Source of the DNA: Vulcanimicrobiota bacterium
Lineage (GTDB): Bacteria; Vulcanimicrobiota; Vulcanimicrobiia; Vulcanimicrobiales; Vulcanimicrobiaceae
Direction: 5' to 3'
Assembly (NCBI GenBank): GCA_013044185.1
Contig: JABEUX010000004.1
Span: 1 to 32,144, forward strand
Length of the DNA stretch: 32,144 nucleotides
Shown here: positions 21,839-30,058 of the stretch, in pieces
Position numbering within the stretch: the first letter of the stretch is position 1
Layout of the letters: the number at the start of each line of letters is the position of its first letter
Program-made: the position numbers and the translations under genes
Notes under the pieces: generated by a model
Seen by the model: the letters and a program-made list of their open reading frames with translations, nothing else
What the model was told of the DNA's origin: nothing
Databases searched by the model: none

Positions 21839-23036
21839 ACTTCAAGATCGCATCGTCGCGCTGCGCGGAGGGATCGGGAGCGTGCCCGGCCTCCGCGTGA
21901 GCGGCGTCCATGCCGGCATCAAACGGCGCAAACGCGACCTTGCTTTGATCGTCTTCGACCGAGAGCAAGCGTGCGCTGCGGTCGTTACCACCAACGACGT
22001 CAAAGCGGCACCGATTACCGTTAGCAGCGAGCACCTCGCGTCGGGTATGGGTGTGCGTGCGTTGGTCTGTAATTCGGGCTGCGCGAATGCTTGCACCGGC
22101 GAACGCGGCGATCGCGACGCGCGCGCGACGGCCGCACAAGCCGCAGCGTTGCTCGATATAGCGCCGCAACAAGTCATCGTTGCGTCCACCGGGGTTATCG
22201 GCGTGCCGTTGCCGCTCGACCGGGTCCAGCGCGGCCTCGAACGCTGCGTCGACCAACTCGATGAAGGCTTAAAGGCGGCGCACGATGCCGCCGAGGCGAT
22301 CATGACCACCGATCGCGTGCCGAAACTTTCGGCATACGCGTTCTACCACGATGCAAAGCGCTACACGATCGGCGGTATCGCTAAGGGCTCGGGAATGATC
22401 GCTCCGAATATGGCGACGATGCTGGCGTTTCTCGCGACGGATTTCCCCGTCGCGCAGGGAGAGTTGCAGCGCTCGCTCGCGGCGGCAGTGGACGGAACCT
22501 TCAATATGATCTCGGTCGATGGTGATATGTCGACCAACGACGCCGTCTATCTCTGCGCGCCTCAAGGGACCCAACCTCTTCCTGCGATCTTCGAACAGGT
22601 CTTAGGAAAAGTCGCGCTCGATCTCGCGCTGGCGATGGTCGACGATGGTGAGGGTGCGACCAAGCGCTTGGAGGTACGTATCGTCGGTGCGCGCGATTCA
22701 GGCCAAGCACGTACGGTTGCGCGAGCAATCGTCAATTCGAGTTTGGTGAAGACCGCACTCTACGGCGAAGATCCGAATTGGGGAAGAATCATTGCTGCAG
22801 CTGGCGCGGCGCGGATCGGCTTGGAACCGCATGTGTGGTCGCTCGCACTGAACGATCGCTGTTGGGTCGAGCGCGGAGGTATAGAAACACTCTCCGAGGC
22901 TGAGGCTCACCGGGAGTTAGAGGAGCGCGAGATCGTCGTAACGCTCGATCTCGGTCTCGGCGACGCGATTGCAACGGCGTGGGGATGCGATCTTTCGCGC
23001 GACTACGTCCGTATCAACGCGAGTTATCGCACGTGA
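21816..23036 (+). CDS. argJ: Glutamate N-acetyltransferase (ornithine acetyltransferase)
   Basis: ArgJ moves the acetyl group from N-acetylornithine to glutamate, closing the cyclic arginine pathway; some members also use acetyl-CoA. The 406-residue precursor has VCNSGCANACTG, VASTGVIG and the self-cleavage site KGSGMIAPNMATMLAFLATD with the nucleophile Thr201, giving alpha and beta chains. A C-terminal YGEDPNWGRIIAAAGAA is also typical. Start ATG 21816 has a strong GAGGAGG seven bases upstream. No argA or argE is in the window, in line with ArgJ supplying N-acetylglutamate and releasing ornithine. Confidence 0.96.
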   Translation: MLAASQPELQDRIVALRGGIGSVPGLRVSGVHAGIKRRKRDLALIVFDREQACAAVVTTNDVKAAPITVSSEHLASGMGVRALVCNSGCANACTGERGDRDARATAAQAAALLDIAPQQVIVASTGVIGVPLPLDRVQRGLERCVDQLDEGLKAAHDAAEAIMTTDRVPKLSAYAFYHDAKRYTIGGIAKGSGMIAPNMATMLAFLATDFPVAQGELQRSLAAAVDGTFNMISVDGDMSTNDAVYLCAPQGTQPLPAIFEQVLGKVALDLALAMVDDGEGATKRLEVRIVGARDSGQARTVARAIVNSSLVKTALYGEDPNWGRIIAAAGAARIGLEPHVWSLALNDRCWVERGGIETLSEAEAHRELEEREIVVTLDLGLGDAIATAWGCDLSRDYVRINASYRT

Positions 23037-24226
23037 ACGATTCCGCGCTCCTCGCCAACTATTCGCGCGCGCCGGTGCGCTTCGTTGCGGGCGAAGGCTG
23101 TTATCTGATCGATGAACGTGGTCGGCGCTACCTCGATGCAATCGCCGGCATCGCCGTCTGCGCGCTCGGTCACGCCCATCCCGGCATCGCCGAGGCGGTC
23201 GCTCGCCAGGCCAAAACCTTGGTGCACGCGAGCAATCTCTACTATCACGAGCCCTCGGGCGAGCTCGCCGGTGAGCTTACTCGGCGCTCCGGCTTCGCGC
23301 GCGCGTTTTTTTGTAACTCCGGAACCGAGGCGAATGAAGCGGCGATCAAACTCGCACGGAAGGCGGCATATCGACGCGGGGAGAGCGAACGTACCACGAT
23401 CCTCGCCTTTAGCGGGGGATTCCACGGGCGCACTCTCGGTGCGCTAGCGGCGACGGCGAACCCGGAGTATAAAGTGGGTTTCGAACCGCTACCGGCTGGC
23501 TTTGCCTGGGCGCCGTTCAACGACGTCGCCGCACTCGACGCAGCGATCGACGAGCGCACGGCCGCGTGCATCGTCGAACCCGTGCAGGGTGAGAGCGGCG
23601 TTCACCCGGCGTCGGCCGAGTTTCTCGCTGAACTTCGTCGCCTCTGCTCCGAGCGCGGCGCGCTCCTGATTTTCGACGAAGTCCAATGCGGAATGGGGCG
23701 ACTTGGAAATCTTTTCGCATTCGAGAGCGTCGGCGTGCGCCCCGACCTCGTGACGATGGCGAAGGCACTCGGCAACGGTCTCCCGATCGGCGCGATGCTC
23801 GTCGATGGCGCGCTCGCCGATGCATTGCAACCGGGCGATCACGGTTCGACCTTCGGCGGCTCCCCCGTCAGCGCGGCGGCCGCGCTCGCACACCTGCAGA
23901 TTCGCGACGAACTCGATCTCGATAGACACGTGCGCTCGGTCGGCGAGTATGCATTCGCGCAATTATCGATGCTGGCGCAAGGCTTTCCAGCGCATTTTGA
24001 AGCGCCGCGTGGGCGCGGCCTTCTACTGGGCTTGCCCGTTCGGGAGCCCTATCGCGCCGCGGAGCTCGCCGGAGAAGCGCGCGAACAGGGGCTCTTGCTG
24101 GGAGTAGGCGGGGGGAACACCTTGCGCCTCGCCCCACCCTTGATCGTAACGGCCGCAGAGATCGACCGCATCATCGAGACGATCGGCATCGTCGCTGCGG
24201 GGATGGGCGTCCTCGCTGCGAAGTAG
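23033..24226 (+). CDS. argD: Acetylornithine aminotransferase
   Basis: A class III PLP aminotransferase of 397 residues converting N-acetylglutamate semialdehyde to N-acetylornithine. Visible are YLDAIAGIAVCALGHAHP, FFCNSGTEANEAAIKLAR, the FSGGFHGRTLGALAAT loop, VEPVQGESG, LIFDEVQCGMGR with Asp215, and the PLP lysine Lys244 in MAKALGNGLPIGAM, followed by HGSTFGGSPVSAAAA. Start GTG 23033 overlaps the argJ stop (GTGA). Last biosynthetic gene of the operon; the next gene follows after five bases. Confidence 0.95.
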   Translation: MNDSALLANYSRAPVRFVAGEGCYLIDERGRRYLDAIAGIAVCALGHAHPGIAEAVARQAKTLVHASNLYYHEPSGELAGELTRRSGFARAFFCNSGTEANEAAIKLARKAAYRRGESERTTILAFSGGFHGRTLGALAATANPEYKVGFEPLPAGFAWAPFNDVAALDAAIDERTAACIVEPVQGESGVHPASAEFLAELRRLCSERGALLIFDEVQCGMGRLGNLFAFESVGVRPDLVTMAKALGNGLPIGAMLVDGALADALQPGDHGSTFGGSPVSAAAALAHLQIRDELDLDRHVRSVGEYAFAQLSMLAQGFPAHFEAPRGRGLLLGLPVREPYRAAELAGEAREQGLLLGVGGGNTLRLAPPLIVTAAEIDRIIETIGIVAAGMGVLAAK

Positions 24227-24231
24227 AGCGT

Positions 24232-24882
24232 ATGACTACGATTGAGGAATTGCGCCGGCTTCCGTCACCTGCGCCGCGGCCGCAGGCGCTCGCATACGAT
24301 GGCACGACACTCTGGATGGGCTCCGTGGCGACGGGACGGCTCTATGCGATCGATCCGCTGCATTGGACCGTGCATGAAGAAGTGCAGGCCCCCGGTATGC
24401 CCTGGGGGATGACCGTGGTTGGCGGTGAACTGCGGGTCGTCTGTGGTTTTGGGGAGAACGACGATCGCTATATCTGTCGCTTCATTCCGGGACATGGGTT
24501 TAAAGAGAACGAGAAGATTGCGTGCCCGGATTTCACGGGTTCGCAGTTAGGATATGACGGTGAGATGCTCTTTCTCTCGCAATTTTACAATAGCCGAGTT
24601 CTCGAACTCGACGCTCACGGCGGAATCGTTCGGAGTATCGCGGCGCCGCGGCAGATCTGCGGGCAGACGATTCTCGACGGAACGATCTATTTATTGACGA
24701 CCGCCGATGAGACGAAACCGGAGTATTTCATCACGCAGGTCGATGCGCGCGGTACCGTCCCTCGCACGCGCGATCTCGCCGTCGTGCCGTTTCATGCGCG
24801 GTCGCTCGCCTTCGATGGCTCCCGATTCTGGACGAGTCACCGCGAAGCGCACGAAATCGTCGCGTTCGCCGATCCACGATAA
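24232..24882 (+). CDS. Small beta-propeller-like protein, function unknown
   Basis: A 216-residue protein without a signal peptide or membrane segment. A repeat of the type 'LAYDG--LW-------L--ID' can be seen three times: ALAYDGTTLWMGSVATGRLY, QLGYDGEMLFLSQFYNSRVL and SLAFDGSRFWTSHREAHEIV. This suggests beta-propeller blades (NHL or YncE/glutamine-cyclotransferase-like), but there are too few for a full propeller unless the divergent middle adds blades. It starts five bases after the argD stop and is probably the tail of the arg operon. No enzymatic motif recognised. Confidence 0.7.
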   Translation: MTTIEELRRLPSPAPRPQALAYDGTTLWMGSVATGRLYAIDPLHWTVHEEVQAPGMPWGMTVVGGELRVVCGFGENDDRYICRFIPGHGFKENEKIACPDFTGSQLGYDGEMLFLSQFYNSRVLELDAHGGIVRSIAAPRQICGQTILDGTIYLLTTADETKPEYFITQVDARGTVPRTRDLAVVPFHARSLAFDGSRFWTSHREAHEIVAFADPR

Positions 24883-24888
24883 GCGTTG

Positions 24889-26142
24889 CTAATCGAGAGC
24901 TTCGTCGCGGCGTTCGGGCGTTATGAGAAATCCGAACGCCGCTAAGGCAGCTACCGCTACGAGAACGACGATGGCGATCGCCGCGAGCGCGCGCGCATAA
25001 TCCGCGCCCCCGTTCGGTAAGGCAAAGGAGGTTGCGGCGATCGTCGCCTCGATTTGCGCCGCACCCGCGGAGAGCAGGTTGCCCATTTGGTAGACCGTTC
25101 CCGGGAAGGAGCCACGCAGAAGCGGTGGCGATATTTCATTGAGGTGTGCCGGTATGATTCCCCACGCCCCTTGCACCGCAAATTGCATCGCGAAGGCACC
25201 GGTGGCGAGAGCGGGGACGCTGCCGGCGTACGCCCAGAGCGGAATCGCCGCTACGCCCAGCAACGCCGCAACGATGATGCCGACGCGCCGCCCAACGCGC
25301 TGCGAAAGTGCACCAAAGGCGATGCCGCCGAGAATCGCACCGATCGCGGCCACGATCGCTAAGAACGAGACGACGCTCGGTGAAAAACCGTGTTGCTTCT
25401 GAAGAAAGGTCGCGTAGAGATCCTGTGTCCCGTGCGACATGAAGTTGAATGCCGTCATAAAGAGTATGGCGTAGAACATGAGCGGCAGAGATTTGACGGT
25501 TGCGATTCCGCGGCTGTTGACGATGTCGGGGCGTTTACTCGCGGCGGACCACGTCGGCGATTCCTCGACGTGACGGCGGATGAAGAAGAGCAGAATTGCG
25601 GGGAGCACGCCGATGATAAACAGCGCGCGCCACCCCCACGGCGTCCACGTAAAGACGACGAAGTTTGCGACCGCGGCGAGCAGATAACCGACCATGTAGC
25701 CTTCTTGCAGGAGGCCGCTGAGAATGCCGCGCGTTTTCGTGGGGAGGCTCTCCATCGTCAACGCCGCGCCAAGTCCCCATTCGCCGCCCATGGCGACGCC
25801 GAAGAGTATTCGCAGGATGAGAAAGACCGCATAATTCGGCGAAAATGCCGTCGCGAATTCAATCAGCGAAAAGAGCGCGATATCGATCATCAACGGCAAG
25901 CGGCGCCCGACTGAGTCGCCGAGCGCGCCGAAAAAAATTGCACCGAACGGGCGTGCGGCGAGCGTAAGCGTTATCGCGAGCACGATCTCGGGGATCGAGC
26001 GATGAAAATCCGCGGCGATCTTGGTGACGACGAAGGTAACGATAAAGAAATCGAACGCGTCGAGCGTCCAGCCTAAAAAGGCCGCGATAAAACTCGTTTT
26101 CGCTCGTCTATCGAGCGATCGAATCGCCGCGAGCGTACCCAC
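24889..26142 (-). CDS. MFS transporter, sialate/lactate:H+ symporter-like
   Basis: A 417-residue protein with about twelve membrane segments in two halves. The N-terminal GWTLDAFDFFIV is typical of the metabolite:H+ symporter branch of the major facilitator superfamily (NanT, JEN and benzoate or citrate relatives). The loop 2-3 signature reads GALGDSVGRRLPL and its second-half copy GALSQRVGRRVGI. RILFGVAMGGEWGLGAALTMESLP fits the conserved TM4-5 region. The substrate is probably a carboxylate, but this is inference from the family. Start GTG 26142 lies six bases after the lipoprotein stop. It converges with the propeller-like gene, leaving six bases. Confidence 0.87.
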   Translation of the reverse strand: MGTLAAIRSLDRRAKTSFIAAFLGWTLDAFDFFIVTFVVTKIAADFHRSIPEIVLAITLTLAARPFGAIFFGALGDSVGRRLPLMIDIALFSLIEFATAFSPNYAVFLILRILFGVAMGGEWGLGAALTMESLPTKTRGILSGLLQEGYMVGYLLAAVANFVVFTWTPWGWRALFIIGVLPAILLFFIRRHVEESPTWSAASKRPDIVNSRGIATVKSLPLMFYAILFMTAFNFMSHGTQDLYATFLQKQHGFSPSVVSFLAIVAAIGAILGGIAFGALSQRVGRRVGIIVAALLGVAAIPLWAYAGSVPALATGAFAMQFAVQGAWGIIPAHLNEISPPLLRGSFPGTVYQMGNLLSAGAAQIEATIAATSFALPNGGADYARALAAIAIVVLVAVAALAAFGFLITPERRDEALD

Positions 26143-26148
26143 GACTCG

Positions 26149-27081
26149 TTACGGCGAGGCCGACGCCGCCGGGCTCGGGCTTGCGCTCGGACTTGCGCTT
26201 GCGCTTGGGCTTGCGCTCGCACTCGCACCGGGGCTCGGCGATGGTGTCGTGGGGCGCTCATCTCCGTAGAGAACCAGCAACCACGTTTCGCCTTTCTTGA
26301 TCGTCAACTTCGGCGTGAGGAACGAGAAGGTCAACGTCGTTCCTTTCAGGGTCGAGGTATCGTAGGTGCCGATAAAGGTGTCGATGGATTTCTTTTTGCG
26401 ATGAATCTCTTGAAAGAGTTGAACGGCGAAGCCGCGACCGGGGATCTGCGCCTTCGGAAGCGTGTAATCGATGCGCGCTCCACCGGAGATCGTCGTATCG
26501 GCGCTCGTCGTTAATCGAAGCGCCACGAGTGCGACGGTGCCAGCGCTCTTGGTATCGGGCTTCACCATTGCGGGGGCGTCGCTGGTGAGCGCCTCGATGT
26601 GGAGCGTCATTTCGGGGCCCGCGGGGGATGCGCTCGCCTTTGGACTCGGCGAACCGGATGGGCTCGACGAGGGCGAGGTACTCGGCGTCGGAGTTGGCGT
26701 CGGCGTCGGCGTCGGGCTGGGACTTGGCGTCGGCGAGGCCGATTTCCCTGAGGTCCCGGGTGAGCCCGAAGCGCTCGGGCTCGGCGATGGGGTCGGCAGA
26801 TCGAAAGCGAGCACGCAGCTGAAGCCCTTGCTCGCCGGGCATCGCATCCCCGAGGCTGCCTGTGAGACCGGATAGGTGACCGTATCGCCGGGTGGCGGAG
26901 TTCGCACCGACGCGGTTTTGCCCGGCGAGGCGACAGGATTGACACCGGGAGTCGGAGCGAGCCCGCCGGGCGTAAAGCCGTTCGGTTGAGCGGTGCCACC
27001 GCTCGCGAAGTTTCCCGAGCACGCACCGAGCGCGAAGGTGAATGAAAGGGCGGCGATCGCCGCAATCGTTCTCGGCCTCAT
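26149..27081 (-). CDS. Lipoprotein with Pro/Ser/Thr- and Ala/Ser-rich low-complexity tracts
   Basis: A 310-residue predicted lipoprotein. The signal peptide MRPRTIAAIAALSFTFALGAC ends in lipobox LGAC with Cys21. Then come a Gly/Pro-rich linker, a long SPSPTPTPTP-type tract (about residues 97-155), a compact domain of roughly 120 residues (MTLHIEALTSDAP to WLLVLYGDE), and a C-terminal Ala-Ser-Pro repeat made from short imperfect DNA repeats. The folded part has alternating hydrophobic strands, suggesting a beta-sandwich. Start ATG 27081 overlaps the thrS stop (ATGA), so it is cotranscribed with thrS and the MFS gene. Function unknown. The repeats are prone to slippage, so length may vary. Confidence 0.8.
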   Translation of the reverse strand: MRPRTIAAIAALSFTFALGACSGNFASGGTAQPNGFTPGGLAPTPGVNPVASPGKTASVRTPPPGDTVTYPVSQAASGMRCPASKGFSCVLAFDLPTPSPSPSASGSPGTSGKSASPTPSPSPTPTPTPTPTPSTSPSSSPSGSPSPKASASPAGPEMTLHIEALTSDAPAMVKPDTKSAGTVALVALRLTTSADTTISGGARIDYTLPKAQIPGRGFAVQLFQEIHRKKKSIDTFIGTYDTSTLKGTTLTFSFLTPKLTIKKGETWLLVLYGDERPTTPSPSPGASASASPSASASPSASPSPAASASP

Positions 27082-28814
27082 CGGCGGCGTGCCTCGATCT
27101 CGGTGCGCAATTCTTCGGCGAAGGCCTGCGGGGTCATGCTGCGTTTCTCTTCGATACCACGCTGGTTCACATTAACGGTGCCGTCGGCAAACTCTTGTTT
27201 TCCGACGACGAGAACATAGGGTACGCGTTGGGTTCTCCAATGGCGGATTTTGTAGCCGATCTTCTCGTTGCTCTCGTCGACCTGCGCGCGGAAACCCTGC
27301 TCGTGTAACGAGCGTGCGACCGAGCGAGCGTACTCGAGCTGATGTTCGGAGATCGGGGCGACGACGGCCTGGATCGGCGCGAGCCAGGTTGGAAATGCAC
27401 CGCCGTAATGTTCGATGAGGATGCCGAAGAAACGCTCCATCGAACCCGCGAGCGCGCGATGGATCATGACCGGGACGTGCTCGTTCCCGTCACTTCCGCG
27501 ATATTTCAGGTCGAAGCGTTGCGGTAGCACGAAATCGACCTGCACCGTGCCGAGCTGCCATTTCCGTCCGATCGCATCGCGCACGTTGATGTCGAGTTTG
27601 GGTCCGTAGAACGCACCGCCGCCGTCATCGATCTCGAATGCGACGCCTTTACTCGCGAGGGCGGCGCGGATCGCATTTTCGGCGATCTCGTCGGTCTCCA
27701 CGCGATCTTTCGCCTCGCGTTTCGAGAGGACGTACTGAAAATCGTTGAAGCCGAAGGCATCCATCAGCCGGAGCGCTTCGTCGAGCGTCTGTTCGAACTC
27801 CGACTGCAGTTGCTCGGGCATGCAAAAGAGATGGGCGTCGTCTTGCGTGAAACCGCGAACGCGGGTGAGTCCGTGGAGCACGCCGCTCCGTTCGTAGCGA
27901 TAGACCGTTCCAAATTCCGAGTAGCGAATCGGCAGTTCGCGGTAGGAGCGCGGTTTATCGCGATAGATGAGAATGTGCCCGGGGCAGTTCATCGGTTTGA
28001 GGCGAAAGCGCTGCTCCTCTACATCGAGCGCTCCGAACATGTTCTGGGCGTAATTATCGAGGTGCCCCGAGATCGCGTAGAGACGCTCGCTCATGACGTG
28101 CGGAGTGACGACGGGCTGGTAGCCGCGCTCGCGCAAACCCTCGCGTATAAATTCTTCCACGATCCCTCGCACCGTCGCGCCCTTCGGATGCCAGAAAATG
28201 AGGCCGCCGCCCGCCTCCTCTTCTATAGAGTAGAGATCGAGTTCGACCCCAAGCTTGCGATGGTCGCGTTTTTGGGCCTCCTCGATCTGCGCGAGGTAGG
28301 CGTCGAGTTGCGACTGCGTCGGCCAGGCGGTGCCGTAGATGCGCTGCAGCATGGCATTCTTCTCGTCGCCGCGCCAATACGCGCCCGCGATCGAGGTGAG
28401 CTTGAGCGCACGGAGATCCCCGGTACGCTCGGCATGTCCGCCGCGGCAGAGGTCGGTAAATGCGCCGATCGTATAGAGCGTGATCGGGTCACCTTCGGGA
28501 ATCGCTCGCGCGAGTTCGACCTTGTACGGATTCTCCTTAAAGCGTTCGATCGCTTGCTCGCGCGTGACGCTCTCCCCGGTCATCGGATAGTCGGCGGCGA
28601 CGATCTCGCGCATCCGTGCCTCGATCCGCTCGATATCCTCCGGCGTAAACGGCGTCGTACGGTCGAAGTCGTAATAGAAGCCGTTCTCGATCGATGGGCC
28701 GATGGTCGGCTTGGCCTCGGGAAAGCAATCTTGCACCGCGTACGCGAGAACGTGCGCGGCCGTATGGCGGAGCGCGGCGAGTGCCGCCTCGTGCGCCTGG
28801 TCGTTATCGGGCAT
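27078..28814 (-). CDS. thrS: Threonyl-tRNA synthetase lacking the TGS domain
   Basis: A class II aminoacyl-tRNA synthetase of 578 residues charging tRNA-Thr. It opens directly with the editing domain: RHTAAHVLAYAVQ at residues 16-28 and the TDLCRGGH motif. Motif 1 lies near ATVRGIVEEFIREGL and the zinc cysteine is in MNCPGH. Motif 2 is YRYERSGVLHGLTRVRGFTQDDAH, and motif 3 is around HRALAGSMERFFGILIEH. An anticodon-binding domain with RSVARSLHEQGFRAQVD and NEKIGYKIR completes it. Most bacterial ThrRS (about 640 residues) start with a TGS domain of some 60 residues, absent here. ATG 28814 has AGGG almost adjacent. Upstream sequence in frame offers no TGS-like continuation. Confidence 0.95.
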   Translation of the reverse strand: MPDNDQAHEAALAALRHTAAHVLAYAVQDCFPEAKPTIGPSIENGFYYDFDRTTPFTPEDIERIEARMREIVAADYPMTGESVTREQAIERFKENPYKVELARAIPEGDPITLYTIGAFTDLCRGGHAERTGDLRALKLTSIAGAYWRGDEKNAMLQRIYGTAWPTQSQLDAYLAQIEEAQKRDHRKLGVELDLYSIEEEAGGGLIFWHPKGATVRGIVEEFIREGLRERGYQPVVTPHVMSERLYAISGHLDNYAQNMFGALDVEEQRFRLKPMNCPGHILIYRDKPRSYRELPIRYSEFGTVYRYERSGVLHGLTRVRGFTQDDAHLFCMPEQLQSEFEQTLDEALRLMDAFGFNDFQYVLSKREAKDRVETDEIAENAIRAALASKGVAFEIDDGGGAFYGPKLDINVRDAIGRKWQLGTVQVDFVLPQRFDLKYRGSDGNEHVPVMIHRALAGSMERFFGILIEHYGGAFPTWLAPIQAVVAPISEHQLEYARSVARSLHEQGFRAQVDESNEKIGYKIRHWRTQRVPYVLVVGKQEFADGTVNVNQRGIEEKRSMTPQAFAEELRTEIEARRR

Positions 28815-28867
28815 CCCTGCGGGTTCGGCGCCGGTGGGGGGGCGGGCCTTGCGCGAGCGCCTTAATC

Positions 28868-28879
28868 ACTCTTAAGAGT
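28868..28879. promoter_or_regulatory. Palindrome in the thrS/pstS divergent region
   Basis: ACTCTTAAGAGT is a perfect 12-bp palindrome in the 170-base space between the two divergent genes. It also forms part of a 10-bp direct repeat, CTTAA at 28861 and 28871, reminiscent of Pho-box half-site spacing. It lies about 110 bases before pstS and 55 before thrS. A regulator site is plausible; no consensus match was established. Confidence 0.3.
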
Positions 28880-28984
28880 TCCATAAGCCGGTGTTTACCA
28901 GCGCGTCGTATGCTCAGGCTGAGGGCGCGCGCAGGCGGGCCCGAGCGTCGTACCGCACTCGTTATCGTACATGAAGGGAATTAC

Positions 28985-30037
28985 ATGCGTAAGTTCACCG
29001 CCGTCGCACTTGCAGCCGTGTTCGCACTCGGCTCGCTCGCTGCGGCGCGGGCCGCGACCCCGGTCCTTGAGACCGGCTCGTCGCTGCTCTATCCGCTGAT
29101 GAATCTTTGGGTCGCCTCGTATCAGGCGAAAAACCACACCGTCCAAATCACCACGCAGAGCACGGGCAGCGGCACGGGCATTTCGCAGGCAATCGCCGGC
29201 GTCGCTCAGATCGGCGCCTCGGATGCCTATATGGGCGATCCGCAGATGCGCGGACACCGCATGCTCAACATTCCGCTCGCCATTAGCGCCCAGCAAATCA
29301 ACTACAATATCCCTGGGTTGAACAACGTACACTTGCATCTCTCGGGCCCCGTTCTCGCCGGCATCTACATGGGCCGGATTAAGTATTGGAACGATCCGCA
29401 GATCAAGGCGCTCAATCGCCCCTACGCCGGCCGCCTGCCGCACCGGACGATCATTCCCATCCACCGTACCGACGGCTCGGGCGATACGTTCATTTTCTCG
29501 CAGTATCTTTCGTTCACCACGCCGATGTGGAGCCACGGCCCCGGCTACGGCACCTCGATCAGCTGGCCCTCGGTCTCGACAGCGGTCGGAGCGAACGGAA
29601 ACCCCGGTATGGTTCAGGCCTGTAAAGCGACCCCGTTCTCGATTGCCTATATCGGCGTCAGCTTTATTAACGAAACCAATCACGCCGGACTTGGCTACGC
29701 GTTGCTCAAGAATCGCGCCGGACGCTTCGTCGCTCCGACCTCCTCGACGATCGGCTCGGCTGCGGCAGCGATGTACCCGAAGACCCCGCGCGACGAGCGC
29801 ATCTCGCTGGTCTTCGCTCCGGGAGCGAACTCCTACCCGATCATTAATTACGAATATGCCATCGTCAACCCGCACCAAAAAAATGCGCAGACGCGCGAGG
29901 CGCTCGTGAAGTTCCTCTCGTGGGTTCTCGACCATAACGGTGGCCAGGAGATGCACTTCCTCAACGCCGTCCACTTCCTCCCGTTGCCGGCCTCGATTGC
30001 CAAATTGAGCCGGTCCCAGATCGCGCAGATCCACTAG
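28985..30037 (+). CDS. pstS: Phosphate ABC transporter substrate-binding protein
   Basis: A 350-residue secreted binding protein. The Sec signal peptide MRKFTAVALAAVFALGSLAAARA ends with an AxA cleavage site, with no lipobox Cys. The mature protein has the PstS phosphate-binding loops: ETGSSLLYPLM, TTQSTGSGTGI, IGASDAYM and IHRTDGSGDTFIFSQYL. GYALLKNRAGRFV and SYPIINYEYAIV are also typical. Start ATG 28985 follows GAAGGG; an upstream open extension is antisense to thrS. First gene of pstSCA. A hairpin follows the stop at 30038-30058. Confidence 0.93.
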   Translation: MRKFTAVALAAVFALGSLAAARAATPVLETGSSLLYPLMNLWVASYQAKNHTVQITTQSTGSGTGISQAIAGVAQIGASDAYMGDPQMRGHRMLNIPLAISAQQINYNIPGLNNVHLHLSGPVLAGIYMGRIKYWNDPQIKALNRPYAGRLPHRTIIPIHRTDGSGDTFIFSQYLSFTTPMWSHGPGYGTSISWPSVSTAVGANGNPGMVQACKATPFSIAYIGVSFINETNHAGLGYALLKNRAGRFVAPTSSTIGSAAAAMYPKTPRDERISLVFAPGANSYPIINYEYAIVNPHQKNAQTREALVKFLSWVLDHNGGQEMHFLNAVHFLPLPASIAKLSRSQIAQIH

Positions 30038-30058
30038 GTTGGCGAGCCTTACGCCAAC
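30038..30058 (+). promoter_or_regulatory. Intercistronic hairpin between pstS and pstC
   Basis: GTTGGCG and CGCCAAC form a perfect 7-bp stem with a 7-base loop, beginning directly after the pstS stop. There is no T-tract. Such hairpins after binding-protein genes often protect the upstream message from 3' exonucleases, allowing more PstS than permease. It overlaps the proposed TTG start of pstC. Confidence 0.45.

Noticed and set aside
28815-28984. T-box leader for thrS
   Set aside because: No T-box motif or specifier stem was seen, and the space is too short for a full T-box together with the pstS promoter.
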